Assembly: GCA_022834735.1 (NCBI GenBank)
Contig: BQKD01000001.1
Coordinates: 2,519,659 to 2,583,658, forward strand
DNA from: Erysipelotrichaceae bacterium OPF54
GTDB lineage: Bacteria; Bacillota_I; Bacilli_A; Erysipelotrichales; Erysipelotrichaceae
DNA length: 64,000 bases
Reading direction: 5' to 3'
A program made the position numbers and the translations under genes. The notes below the pieces were generated by a model that was not told where the DNA came from, made no database searches, and worked only from the letters and a program-made list of their open reading frames with translations. Below are positions 45,193 to 52,987 of this stretch, piece after piece (within the stretch, counting starts at the first letter, position 1; the number at the start of each line of letters is the position of its first letter).

Positions 45193-45978
45193 ATGTTAAT
45201 TCAGGCTATATTATTAGGTCTTGTTGCAATGCTGGGCAACGCTGAATACCTGCTGGGAACGTGTCTGCTTTCCCGTCCAATGATCATGGGAATGTTTACC
45301 GGAATCGTCATGGGAGATATAGAAACAGGCGTAAAGATCGGTGCAACAATGGAGCTTGCTTTTATGGGAGCATTCTCGATCGGTGCAAGTATTCCTCCGG
45401 AAATGATTTCAGGAACGGTGCTGGGAACCGCATTTGCGATCACAACCGGTTCCGGTGCTGAAACTGCTCTGGCAATCGGTCTGCCTGTAGCATCACTCGT
45501 TTTATTAGCGAAAAACTTCGGGATGGTCTTCATATTGCCGCCGTTTGTTCATAAAGCGGATGAATATGCCCGTCACAGCAATATGCATGGGGTCGCGCTT
45601 GTCCACTATCTAGCAGGATTTTTCGGAGTCAATTTAATTATCGGGCTTTGTGTCGGAATCGGTTATTACATGGGAAGTCCGGCAATCGAAGCATTCCTTT
45701 CTATTATTCCCGAGTGGATCTCGAAAGGTCTTGAAATCACGATGGGGCTGCTTCCAGCCATTGGTTTCGGTTTGCTGATGAAGATGATCATGAATAAATC
45801 GAATATCTGCTTCTTTATTCTCGGATTCGGACTTTCTGTTTATTTAAATCGGCCTGGAACAGGAATTGCGGTGTTCGGAGCGATTATCGCTATCGTACTA
45901 ACGCAAATCAAACGTTCTCACCAATTACAGCTGACAGCAACTGCACAAGGAGGAACAAATGATGACGACGACTTCTAA
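45193..45978 (+). CDS. PTS mannose/sorbose-family IIC component
   Basis: The 261-residue membrane protein has the IIC-Man layout, about eight hydrophobic segments with GIVMGDIETGVKIGATMELAFMG near the N-terminus. It ends in an acidic tail (GGTNDDDDF) whose coding sequence overlaps the IID start by 20 bases. With IID it forms the translocation channel. Confidence 0.93.
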   Translation: MLIQAILLGLVAMLGNAEYLLGTCLLSRPMIMGMFTGIVMGDIETGVKIGATMELAFMGAFSIGASIPPEMISGTVLGTAFAITTGSGAETALAIGLPVASLVLLAKNFGMVFILPPFVHKADEYARHSNMHGVALVHYLAGFFGVNLIIGLCVGIGYYMGSPAIEAFLSIIPEWISKGLEITMGLLPAIGFGLLMKMIMNKSNICFFILGFGLSVYLNRPGTGIAVFGAIIAIVLTQIKRSHQLQLTATAQGGTNDDDDF

Positions 45979-46780
45979 AAAACTCGATAAAAAACAGATC
46001 CGATCCGTATTCTGGCGTTCTTTCGGATTGGAATGGGATTGGAATTATGAGCGGCAGATGAATATCGGCTACTGTTACTGTATGCTGCCTGTAATCAAAA
46101 AGCTTTATCCGGATCCTGCACAGCAGCAGGCGGCTATGAAACGGCATCTGGAGTTTTTCAACACGACGCCTCAGCTTGCTACATTAATTCTTGGGATAAC
46201 GGCTGCCATGGAAGAACAGAACGCAAACGATCCGAATTTTGATACCCAGTCCATCAATGATGTAAAGGTATCCTTAATGGGACCTTTAGCAGGAATCGGC
46301 GATTCCTTTATTTGGGGTACGTTGCGGATCATTGCAACTGGTGTCGGTCTTTCTCTGGCAACACAGGGAAATATTCTTGGTCCTATTTTATTTTTCCTGA
46401 TTTTCAATATTCCGGCACAGGGACTCCGTTACTACTTAATGAATGCGGGTTATAAGCTTGGCAGCGGTTTTTTAGCTCAGCTACAAAAGAGCGGCTGGAT
46501 GGAAATGCTGACTTACGGCGCTTCGGTCCTCGGCCTGATCGTTATCGGAGGCATGACAGCTCAGAACGTGGCAATCAGCATTCCGCTTACGATCGGCGCA
46601 GGAGAAGAGGCCACTACAATCGGCGATATATGCAATCAGATCATGCCGGGGATCCTGCCTCTGCTGTTTACATTCTTGATTTATTATGTCTTGAAATTTA
46701 AAAATGTGAAGACAACGACTCTGCTCATCGTATTCATTTTGATTGGTTTTATTGGCGCATTCTTTGGAATTCTTGGATAA
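45959..46780 (+). CDS. PTS mannose-family IID component
   Basis: The 273-residue protein has the IID signature region FGLEWDWNYERQMNIGYCYCMLPVI, SLMGPLAGIGDSFIWGTLR and C-terminal hydrophobic segments. AGGAGGAAC precedes the start. IID is found only in mannose-family PTS. Confidence 0.94.
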   Translation: MMTTTSKKLDKKQIRSVFWRSFGLEWDWNYERQMNIGYCYCMLPVIKKLYPDPAQQQAAMKRHLEFFNTTPQLATLILGITAAMEEQNANDPNFDTQSINDVKVSLMGPLAGIGDSFIWGTLRIIATGVGLSLATQGNILGPILFFLIFNIPAQGLRYYLMNAGYKLGSGFLAQLQKSGWMEMLTYGASVLGLIVIGGMTAQNVAISIPLTIGAGEEATTIGDICNQIMPGILPLLFTFLIYYVLKFKNVKTTTLLIVFILIGFIGAFFGILG

Positions 46781-46799
46781 ATAACGGGAGGAAATTACT

Positions 46800-47795
46800 A
46801 TGATGAAATTCAACGAAAAAGAAAAATTGGAAAGTGTTCAGGGTGCACTGGCACTTCGTCCGCAAATTGAAGCAATTGTTGATCCGATCTGCTCAGACGG
46901 ATATAAAAATATTGTCTGGCTTGGAATCGGCGGCACATGGGCAAGTTCAATGCAGGCTGCCGTTCATATGAAAGAACGGTCGGAAATTGAAACATGGGCA
47001 GAAAATGCGGCGGAATATCTCACTACAGGAAACAAACGGATCGGTAAAGGCAGTGTTGTGATTACTTCTTCAGTCACAGGCAATACGATCGAAGTGGTTG
47101 ATGCGGTCAAAAAAGCCAAAGAAGCTGGTGCTGTTGTGATTGGCTTTATCGATGCTCCAGAAGCCGAACTGGCACAAATGGTTGATCATGTCATTTCATA
47201 TAAACAGAATGAGCAGCTTAAATTCTTTATGGTTGCCGACCGCTTCATGAAAAATGCAGGAGAATTCAACGATTACGAGGAAATGTATGCACAATTCGAT
47301 CAGTATCTGCCCCACGCTCTGGTGGAAGTTGAAAAAGCGGCAGAACCGTTTGCGGTCGAGTTTGCGAAAAAGCACTGGAATGATGATATTCACTATTTTG
47401 TCGGAGCAGGCAACCAGTGGGGTGCAACGTATTCCTACGCAATGTGCTACTGGGAAGAGCAGCTCTGGATCAAAACGAAATCAATCTCTTCACCTGAATT
47501 CTTTCACGGAATGTTCGAGATCATAACGAAAGAAACGCCGGTCACTGTCTATATCGGAGAGGACAGACAGCGCAGCCTCTCGGAACGCGTAGCCCGTTTT
47601 CTGCCTCGTATCTGCGCGAACTATACGATCATCGATACGAAGGATTACCCGCTGGAAGGAATCAGCGAAAAGTATCGTGGAGATATTTCCCATCTGGTCA
47701 TGCATGCTGTGAACAATCGGATCGATGTGCATATGGAAGATGAAACAAAACATCCGATGGAGATTCGTCGTTATTACCGGGCACTCGATTACTAG
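46800..47795 (+). CDS. SIS-domain sugar-phosphate deglycase (FrlB/GfrF-like)
   Basis: The 331-residue protein has two SIS domains (VWLGIGGTWASSMQAAVHM and HYFVGAGNQWGATYSYAM). Its C-terminal half (SSPEFFHGMFEIITKETPV, ending in RRYYRALDY) aligns by eye with E. coli fructoselysine-6-phosphate deglycase FrlB (GEFRHGPLEIVEPGVP, RRYYGGLVEY). It would split an imported phosphorylated Amadori compound into amine and glucose 6-phosphate. The context of a mannose-family PTS, sigma-54 activator and second SIS protein supports this. Confidence 0.8.
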   Translation: MMKFNEKEKLESVQGALALRPQIEAIVDPICSDGYKNIVWLGIGGTWASSMQAAVHMKERSEIETWAENAAEYLTTGNKRIGKGSVVITSSVTGNTIEVVDAVKKAKEAGAVVIGFIDAPEAELAQMVDHVISYKQNEQLKFFMVADRFMKNAGEFNDYEEMYAQFDQYLPHALVEVEKAAEPFAVEFAKKHWNDDIHYFVGAGNQWGATYSYAMCYWEEQLWIKTKSISSPEFFHGMFEIITKETPVTVYIGEDRQRSLSERVARFLPRICANYTIIDTKDYPLEGISEKYRGDISHLVMHAVNNRIDVHMEDETKHPMEIRRYYRALDY

Positions 47796-47807
47796 GAGAT
47801 TCAGTAT

Positions 47808-48869
47808 ATGACCATGGAAGAATATATCCTGCAGAGTAGCTCTGCATGTGAAGATCTTCTTCATCATCAGGAAACTCTTGATCTGCTTTCCGGTTTATAT
47901 AAAAAACAAAAACCCGAAACGATTTGGCTGGTCGCTTCAGGTTCGAGCTACAATGCCTGTATTTGTGCACAGCCATTGATGAATAAGTGGATGGATTCGA
48001 ATGTGGAAGTCCGTACACCATTCACTTTCCTCCATTATACACCAACTCTGAAAAAGAACGATCTGATCTTTGTTATTACGCAAAGCGGATTATCGACGAA
48101 TGCGATCGAAGTGCTTGATGCTTTTCGTTCGTATGAAAATCTGATTTGTTTGACCGGCAATAAAAACAGCGATGTAAAGGATCACGCAGACTGCGTTCTT
48201 GAGTACGGCGTGGGCGAAGAGCTTGTCGGTTATGTAACAAAAGGAGTAAATGTTCTTCTATTTTGGCTGATCTGCTTTGCCAAAAAAGTCTCTGATCAAA
48301 AAAATACAGATCTGTATGCTGTGCTTGATACATTTAAAGATACAGAAAACAAGACCAGGCATTTTATCGAAAAACATTACAAGTCCCTTTCAGGCATGCA
48401 GACCGTATACTGTTTAGGAACACCTTATTCCCAGGGAGCGGGAATGGAAGCCGCTTTGAAAATCGGTGAAACGATCCATGTACCAAGCTTCTACTATGAG
48501 GTGGAGGAATTTATCCATGGACCGAATCTGCAGCTGGATCCGACGTATACTTTGTTCTTTTTCGATAGCAACGACTCCGCTTCTGGACGGCTGCAGAAAA
48601 TTTACGAAAGTGCGAAATCGATCAGCGATCATGTATATTTGATCACAATGGACCAGACTTTCAAAACTGACGCCAATGCCATCGTCATTGAGCCACGGAT
48701 CGACGCTCTTTACAGTTCCTTTGCAGAACTGCCGTTTCCGCAGCTCATAAGTGCTGTAATAAGTTCAAGCCTGCATAGTACGATGCAGCATCCTCTCTTA
48801 AAAGAATTCAAAAAAGGTGTTGCAGCCAAAACAAGCAATTTTATAAATTACGACAACGACGAAGCATAA
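47808..48869 (+). CDS. SIS-domain sugar-phosphate deglycase/isomerase (GfrE-like)
   Basis: The 353-residue protein has two SIS domains (WLVASGSSYNACICAQPL and VYCLGTPYSQGAGMEAALK) and the segment YYEVEEFIHGPNLQLDP, as in GlmS-isomerase-like deglycases. In the Salmonella gfr operon a second deglycase acts on glucoselysine 6-phosphate; this gene sits in the equivalent last position. The substrate is inferred from order only. It starts 12 bases after the first SIS gene. Confidence 0.75.
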   Translation: MTMEEYILQSSSACEDLLHHQETLDLLSGLYKKQKPETIWLVASGSSYNACICAQPLMNKWMDSNVEVRTPFTFLHYTPTLKKNDLIFVITQSGLSTNAIEVLDAFRSYENLICLTGNKNSDVKDHADCVLEYGVGEELVGYVTKGVNVLLFWLICFAKKVSDQKNTDLYAVLDTFKDTENKTRHFIEKHYKSLSGMQTVYCLGTPYSQGAGMEAALKIGETIHVPSFYYEVEEFIHGPNLQLDPTYTLFFFDSNDSASGRLQKIYESAKSISDHVYLITMDQTFKTDANAIVIEPRIDALYSSFAELPFPQLISAVISSSLHSTMQHPLLKEFKKGVAAKTSNFINYDNDEA

Positions 48870-48885
48870 AACATAATTTAAAATC

Positions 48886-48917
48886 GAGGAAGGAGTTATT
48901 GATTTCTTCCTCTTTTT
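48886..48917 (+). terminator. Terminator of the PTS operon
   Basis: GAGGAAG/CTTCCTC (48886-48892 and 48906-48912) is followed by five T residues. Confidence 0.75.
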
Positions 48918-48952
48918 GCTGGAATGAGATTGAAGAAAGCAGGAATCATTAT

Positions 48953-48972
48953 GTTGGAAATATACGCTCAGG
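48953..48972 (+). pseudogene. 5' fragment of a probable methyltransferase gene, split by IS66
   Basis: ATG TTG GAA ATA TAC GCT CAG reads MLEIYAQ, preceded by CAGGA. When the IS66 element and one target copy are removed, it joins in frame to EEFFNQYAHMNRNQGLDHAG on the other side (51337 on). The joined N-terminus resembles class I SAM-dependent methyltransferases (FF..Y..M.R...GL..AGEW). Confidence 0.4.
48965..48972. repeat. Target site duplication of IS66, left copy
   Basis: CGCTCAGG, repeated exactly at 51329-51336; IS66 elements create 8-bp duplications. Confidence 0.9.
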
Positions 48973-49003
48973 GTAAGCGGGAAAAAGAACCGCGGGTATT
49001 CAG

Positions 49004-49043
49004 CCTCCAGTTCATTCAGTATATTGATGCTATGAACTGGAGG
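49004..49043 (+). promoter_or_regulatory. Stem-loop before IS66 tnpA
   Basis: CCTCCAGTTCAT (49004-49015) pairs perfectly with ATGAACTGGAGG (49032-49043). The second arm contains the tnpA ribosome binding site GGAGG and is followed by six T residues and the ATG. A transcript reading in from outside would fold this way, terminate or hide the site; that role is inferred. Confidence 0.6.
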
Positions 49044-49050
49044 TTTTTTC

Positions 49051-49239
49051 ATGAGCGAATCAAAACAGAATTCGAATACCTATTCTTCTTTTGCTGAAGT
49101 CCGCCTTCCTGATCCGGGTCCCAGGAAACAAACCGGATCGGATCGGCCAGCTATCGTTATTCAGTCTTCCAAAGGCAAGATCTATATCCATAATCATACG
49201 GAACCGGTGCTGATTCGAACGGTCCTCGATTCATTATGA
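49051..49239 (+). CDS. tnpA: IS66 accessory ORF (TnpA position)
   Basis: This 62-residue frame holds the first position in the element and overlaps tnpB by 4 bases. It is much shorter than typical IS66 TnpA (about 100-130 residues) and lacks a visible helix-turn-helix, so it may be a reduced form. Similarity is by position rather than motif. Confidence 0.6.
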   Translation: MSESKQNSNTYSSFAEVRLPDPGPRKQTGSDRPAIVIQSSKGKIYIHNHTEPVLIRTVLDSL

Positions 49240-49598
49240 GATCTCTTGATTTTAACCGCATCGATCATGTGTACATCCGTCCCGGCTACACGGATCTGCG
49301 CAAAGGCATTGACGGCCTGTGCCTGCTGGTTCAATCTTCCATGAAGCTGGACCCGCGTCAGAATATCCTCTTTCTGTTCTGCGGCAGAAAGACTTCCACC
49401 ATCAAAGGACTGCTTTGGGAAGAGGATGGGTTCATGCTCATCACCAAGCGTCTAGAGAATGGAAAGTTTCAATGGCCCAGAACGGAGGAAGAAGTCATTG
49501 CGCTGAGCGAACAGGAGCTCAGATGGCTGCTTGACGGACTGAGCATTGTACAGAAAAATGCGATTCGTCCAGCACGAAAACGTGCATATATTGTGTGA
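49236..49598 (+). CDS. tnpB: IS66 Orf2 accessory protein TnpB
   Basis: The 120-residue protein has the IS66 Orf2 signature: VYIRPGYTDLRKGIDGL, LFLFCGRKTSTIKGLLWEEDGF and LDGLSI near the end. It overlaps both neighbours by a few bases, typical of translational coupling in IS66 elements. Confidence 0.92.
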   Translation: MRSLDFNRIDHVYIRPGYTDLRKGIDGLCLLVQSSMKLDPRQNILFLFCGRKTSTIKGLLWEEDGFMLITKRLENGKFQWPRTEEEVIALSEQELRWLLDGLSIVQKNAIRPARKRAYIV

Positions 49599-51244
49599 TG
49601 GAAAAGCCTTTCCAAGTGTGTTATAGTCGGGTCATGAAAGATGGTTACTTCGCACAGGACAACGGATCCAGCATGGAAATTCAAAAGATTCTGGAAATCA
49701 TGAACGAGCAGCTGAAAAAACAGTCCGAGCAGATCGAGAAACAATCGGAACTGATCGAAAAGCTGTACGATAAGATCGAACAGAAGGACGAGATCATCCG
49801 CAAGCTTCAGAAGATGCTTTTCGGCCGGAAGAGCGAAAAGGCAGCCGCGCTTGAGATGATGGCCAATATGGAACCTCTGTTCACTATGGATTATCCGGAA
49901 CCGAAACAGGAAGAACGTACAGGGACAGTCAAGGCGCATGAGCGCCGCCGCTGTCCGAACCGTACGGACGACCTGGACTCCCTTCCGCATGAAAAAGTGG
50001 TGATCGAAGCGACCGAAGAAGAAAAGAAATGTCCATATTGCGGAGAAGAAATGATCAAGGTGGGCGAAGAGAAAGCGCACACGATCGTAAAGGTCCTCCC
50101 TGCGCAGATCATCATCGAAGACATTTATACAGAAACCTACGCCTGCCCTGCCTGCATGAATGACGGGGAAGGCGTTCTTTATAAGACAGACGCGCCGGCC
50201 GCTTTGATCCCCGGTTCTTTTGCGAGCGCGCAGGCCCTGGCCTATGTGGCCAACGAACGGTTTGTCAAAGGCGTGACCTATTACCGGCAGGAAAAGGAAT
50301 GGAAGAGCTGGAAGCTTCCTGTGAGCCGAAGAACGATGTCCAACTGGGTGATGCTGGGATCGGAGAGTTATTTCGAACCGCTGATCGAACGGATGAAAAG
50401 TCACCTGCTGAAAGAGGAGTATATACACTGCGACGAAACGACCATCCAGGTCATGAAGGAAGAGGGGCGCAGGAATACGAACAAGTCGTATATGTGGGTG
50501 TACAGTTCGATACAGGAAAGCGAACATCCGATGCGGCTGTTCGACTATCAGCCCGGAAGAGGCGGAAAGTATGCCGCCGATTATCTGGAAGGATTCGCAG
50601 GGATATTGATCACAGACGACTATGCCGGATACAATCAGGTCGATCATGACGAAAGAGCACTGTGCTGGGCTCATGCCAGAAGGTACTTTGTAGATGCTCT
50701 GGAAGGCCTGAAGGAAGCAGCAGGATCCGTGTCAGTGAAGATACTTACACAGATCATGAAGATCTTCCGTATCGAAGCGAAGCTTCAGAAACTGAAGCCA
50801 AAAGAACGAAAAGAAGAAAGGATGCTGCGCGAAGGAGGGCTCGTGGAGCAGGTTTTCGTGTGCGCAAAAACAGCCCTGGCCACAGAAGGCTGGACAACCC
50901 AAAAGGAAAAACAGGCCCTGAATTATCTGGTAGATAACGAAGAAGGACTGAAGATTTATCTAAAAGACGGCAATGTACCGATGACCAATTCGTTATCGGA
51001 AAGAACGATCCGAAGCTTCGCGATCGGACGGCGCAACTGGCTGTTCTCGGGAAGTCCGAGAGGAGCCCGAAGCTGCGGCGTACTGTATTCGGTCGTAGAA
51101 AGTGCGAAAGCCAACGGACTGGTACCGTACAAATACATACTGTACGTGTTGGAAAAACTGAGGGGAAAGATCGGGCAGCTGAGTGACGAGATCCTTGATC
51201 AGATGATGCCGTGGAATGCAGAAGTCAAAGAACAATGCGTATAA
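49598..51244 (+). CDS. tnpC: IS66 transposase TnpC
   Basis: The 548-residue transposase has a coiled-coil leader (about residues 20-70), a zinc-finger-like segment (CPYCGEEM, CPACMND) and the DDE domain with HCDETTIQV, ILITDDYAGYN and NSLSERTIRSFAIGRRNWLF. The frame is intact, so the element may be active. The start overlaps the tnpB stop (TGATG). Confidence 0.95.
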   Translation: MEKPFQVCYSRVMKDGYFAQDNGSSMEIQKILEIMNEQLKKQSEQIEKQSELIEKLYDKIEQKDEIIRKLQKMLFGRKSEKAAALEMMANMEPLFTMDYPEPKQEERTGTVKAHERRRCPNRTDDLDSLPHEKVVIEATEEEKKCPYCGEEMIKVGEEKAHTIVKVLPAQIIIEDIYTETYACPACMNDGEGVLYKTDAPAALIPGSFASAQALAYVANERFVKGVTYYRQEKEWKSWKLPVSRRTMSNWVMLGSESYFEPLIERMKSHLLKEEYIHCDETTIQVMKEEGRRNTNKSYMWVYSSIQESEHPMRLFDYQPGRGGKYAADYLEGFAGILITDDYAGYNQVDHDERALCWAHARRYFVDALEGLKEAAGSVSVKILTQIMKIFRIEAKLQKLKPKERKEERMLREGGLVEQVFVCAKTALATEGWTTQKEKQALNYLVDNEEGLKIYLKDGNVPMTNSLSERTIRSFAIGRRNWLFSGSPRGARSCGVLYSVVESAKANGLVPYKYILYVLEKLRGKIGQLSDEILDQMMPWNAEVKEQCV

Positions 51245-51255
51245 CCCGAAAGAAA

Positions 51256-51299
51256 AAGGGCCCCTGCTTGCGAGAAGTATCTCACAGACAGGGGCCTTT
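51256..51299 (+). terminator. Terminator at the right end of IS66
   Basis: AAAGG(G)CCCCTG and CAGGGGCCTTT flank a 22-base loop after the tnpC stop. Confidence 0.6.
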
Positions 51300-51328
51300 A
51301 ACTATACGCGGTTCTTTTTCCCGCTTAC

Positions 51329-51336
51329 CGCTCAGG
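51329..51336. repeat. Target site duplication of IS66, right copy
   Basis: CGCTCAGG, identical to 48965-48972. Confidence 0.9.
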
Positions 51337-51445
51337 AAGAATTTTTCAATCAATATGCGCATATGAACCGCAACCAGGGTCTGGATCATGCGGGAGAATG
51401 AAAACAGCTGTAAGCTTTTCTGCCGTCAGCCCCAGAGAAAAGCGA
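51337..51445 (+). pseudogene. Probable methyltransferase remnant right of IS66
   Basis: The frame continues EEFFNQYAHMNRNQGLDHAG-E, then TGA where methyltransferases have Trp (AGEW), then KQL, a second stop, and AFLPSAPEKSDW. Two nonsense codons and truncation by the IS200-type element show decay. The rest of 51245-51579 holds only IS ends and hairpins. Confidence 0.35.
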
Positions 51446-51489
51446 TTGGTTATATTGGTTGTTTTTAAGCTACGGTGCTGAAATAAATA

Positions 51490-52120
51490 TTCACCGGCAT
51501 AGCCGGTGGTTTTTCAAATGCGGGCATAGCCCTGCTCTCAAAGCTACGCGTTACCTCGCTTGGTGATCTGCCGTTTGCATTATTTTTGTTTGCCTGTAAA
51601 CGGATCCTCAAATTCCAATTCCAGCTGCTCGGCTACTTGATCCTCTTTTAACTGATTTTGGATATACTCTGTTATTTTCTTCGTATTCTTGCCTACCGTA
51701 TCGACATTGTAGCCTCGACACCAAAAGTTCCGGTTTCGATATTTATATCTTGCATTTGCCCATTTCTCAAATATTGCCTGACTGTTTTTCCCTTTCAAAA
51801 GCCCATAAATCCTGATACGCTCATTTTTGGCGGGATCTCGATCAACATATGTACATGATCTCCACACACTTCCGATTCTATTATATTTACTCCTTTCCAT
51901 TCGCATAGTTCTCTTAATATTTTTCCGATTTCCAACCTTCTCGCATCATAAAATGCTTTCCTTCGGTATTTCGGAGCAAATACGACGTGATACTTACAAT
52001 TCCATTTTGTGATAAACTGTTTAAGTCATTGGATGCTGATTTAGTGTTCATGATATATACCCTCCTGGTTTCTCTTTTTCGTAGTTGTCAGACCACGTTT
52101 TTAGTATAAACCAGGAGGGC
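51490..52120 (-). mobile_element. IS200/IS605-type element, single-ORF, degenerate
   Basis: A Y1-type transposase gene is bounded by subterminal hairpins rather than inverted repeats. At the right end CACCGGC/GCCGGTG (51492-51508) is followed by a smaller GGGC/GCCC hairpin. At the left end a 12-bp perfect hairpin (52060-52071 with 52108-52119) includes the transposase ribosome binding site, as known in IS200. Exact ends are approximate. Confidence 0.7.
51580..52051 (-). pseudogene. tnpA: IS200-type transposase TnpA, two frameshifts
   Basis: The gene starts at an ATG at 52051 (MNTKSASNDLNSLS). It must shift frame after LS to continue WNCKYHVVFAPKYRRKAF and DHVHMLIEIPPKMS (the HUH motif), then shift again where a T run is one base short (GGCTTTTGAAAG near 51794) to reach LKGKNSQAIFEKW and the catalytic Tyr in WCRGYNVDTVGKN. 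Only 108 codons are open in the last frame. It is inactive as read, unless frameshifting rescues it. Confidence 0.85.
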
Positions 52121-52153
52121 TTTTTCATGATCTCTACGCTAAAGCTTTTTCGG

Positions 52154-52179
52154 ACCCCCAGACTATCTGGGGGGTTTTA
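52154..52179 (+). terminator. Strong hairpin between IS200 element and nanE
   Basis: ACCCCCAGA (52154-52162) and TCTGGGGGGT (52166-52175) with a three-base loop are followed by TTTT. Confidence 0.7.
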
Positions 52180-52194
52180 CGTATACAAAAAATA

Positions 52195-52214
52195 AAGCGG
52201 AAAGAATCCGCCTT
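52195..52214 (-). terminator. Terminator of the glycyl radical enzyme operon
   Basis: AAGGCGGA/TCCGCTT on the minus strand overlaps the nanE stop codon and is followed by TATTTTTTG. Confidence 0.65.
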
Positions 52215-52971
52215 AATGTTTTGCCTTTTCGGCATCGCGCCAGTTGTCCTGATATCCGCTCAAGAGGTCGGTAAAGCGCTTGGTCGTTAAATGAGGCCGG
52301 GTGATGGCGCTGCCGACCACAACGCTGTGGGCGCCAAGGAAAATACATTTCATCGCATCTTCCGGCGTATAAATATGTCCTTCCATCATGACGTACGCAT
52401 CGTCCTTGAAATCGCGGCACATTTTCGCAAACATCCGCATGTCCGGCCCTTCGATATCGGCCGTCTCTTTTGTGTAGCCGTACAATGTCGGAGCGACAAT
52501 GTCCGCTCCGTTCTCGATGGCACGTTTCGCTTCGTCATAATTGGAAACATCCGCAAAAATGATGGCTTCCGGGATCTCCTTTTTCACTTCCTTGATCAGA
52601 TCCCATGCCTGCCCTCCTTCATGCGTGGTCTGGGCCGTACAGTCGAGCGCGATGATCTCGGCACCTGCTTCCCAGATCGCACGCACTTCCTTCATCGTCG
52701 GAGTGATAAACACATCCGTATCATCATGCCACACTTTCCACAAGCCGATCATCGGCAGTTCAGGAACCGCTTCTTTGATCGCTTTGATCTGTTCCGGCGA
52801 ATTGGCGCGGATCCCGACCGCGCCGCCCCAGCGTGCAGCTTCCGCCATCTTGACGACCATGTCATCGGTGTAGATCGGATCATCATACTGGACCTGGCAG
52901 CTGACGATCAGTCCACCTTTCATGCTTTCCAGAATTTCTCTTTTTTTTGCGTCTGTTGTTTTCATATTCAT
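52213..52971 (-). CDS. nanE: NanE-like N-acylglucosamine-6-phosphate 2-epimerase
   Basis: The 252-residue TIM-barrel protein keeps GLIVSCQ, GAVGIRANS, FITPTMKEV, EAGAEIIALDCTA and GAHSVVVGSAITRPHL. The likely catalytic residues are retained: Lys in GLWK (GIIK in typical NanE) and Glu in MMEGHIYTPEDA. It is longer than usual (about 230) and differs around the K-R-D-Y segment after the catalytic Lys (WKVWHDD). No other sialic acid gene is nearby; it is the last gene of the glycyl radical enzyme operon, so its substrate may not be ManNAc-6-phosphate. Confidence 0.8.
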   Translation of the reverse strand: MNMKTTDAKKREILESMKGGLIVSCQVQYDDPIYTDDMVVKMAEAARWGGAVGIRANSPEQIKAIKEAVPELPMIGLWKVWHDDTDVFITPTMKEVRAIWEAGAEIIALDCTAQTTHEGGQAWDLIKEVKKEIPEAIIFADVSNYDEAKRAIENGADIVAPTLYGYTKETADIEGPDMRMFAKMCRDFKDDAYVMMEGHIYTPEDAMKCIFLGAHSVVVGSAITRPHLTTKRFTDLLSGYQDNWRDAEKAKH

Positions 52972-52987
52972 TCTCCTTTTCTTCCTT

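Larger units (their letters stand above)
48973..51328 (+). mobile_element. IS66-family insertion sequence, complete
   Basis: The 2356-bp element has perfect 22-bp terminal inverted repeats (48973-48994 and 51307-51328, beginning GTAAGCGGGAAAAAG), an 8-bp target duplication on both sides, and three ORFs in the IS66 order. All three frames are open. Intact ends and duplication suggest recent insertion. Confidence 0.93.

Noticed and set aside
52213..52971. Sialic acid catabolism locus
   Set aside because: Only a NanE-like gene is present; no nanA, nanK, sialidase or transporter is nearby, and the gene is joined to the glycyl radical enzyme operon.
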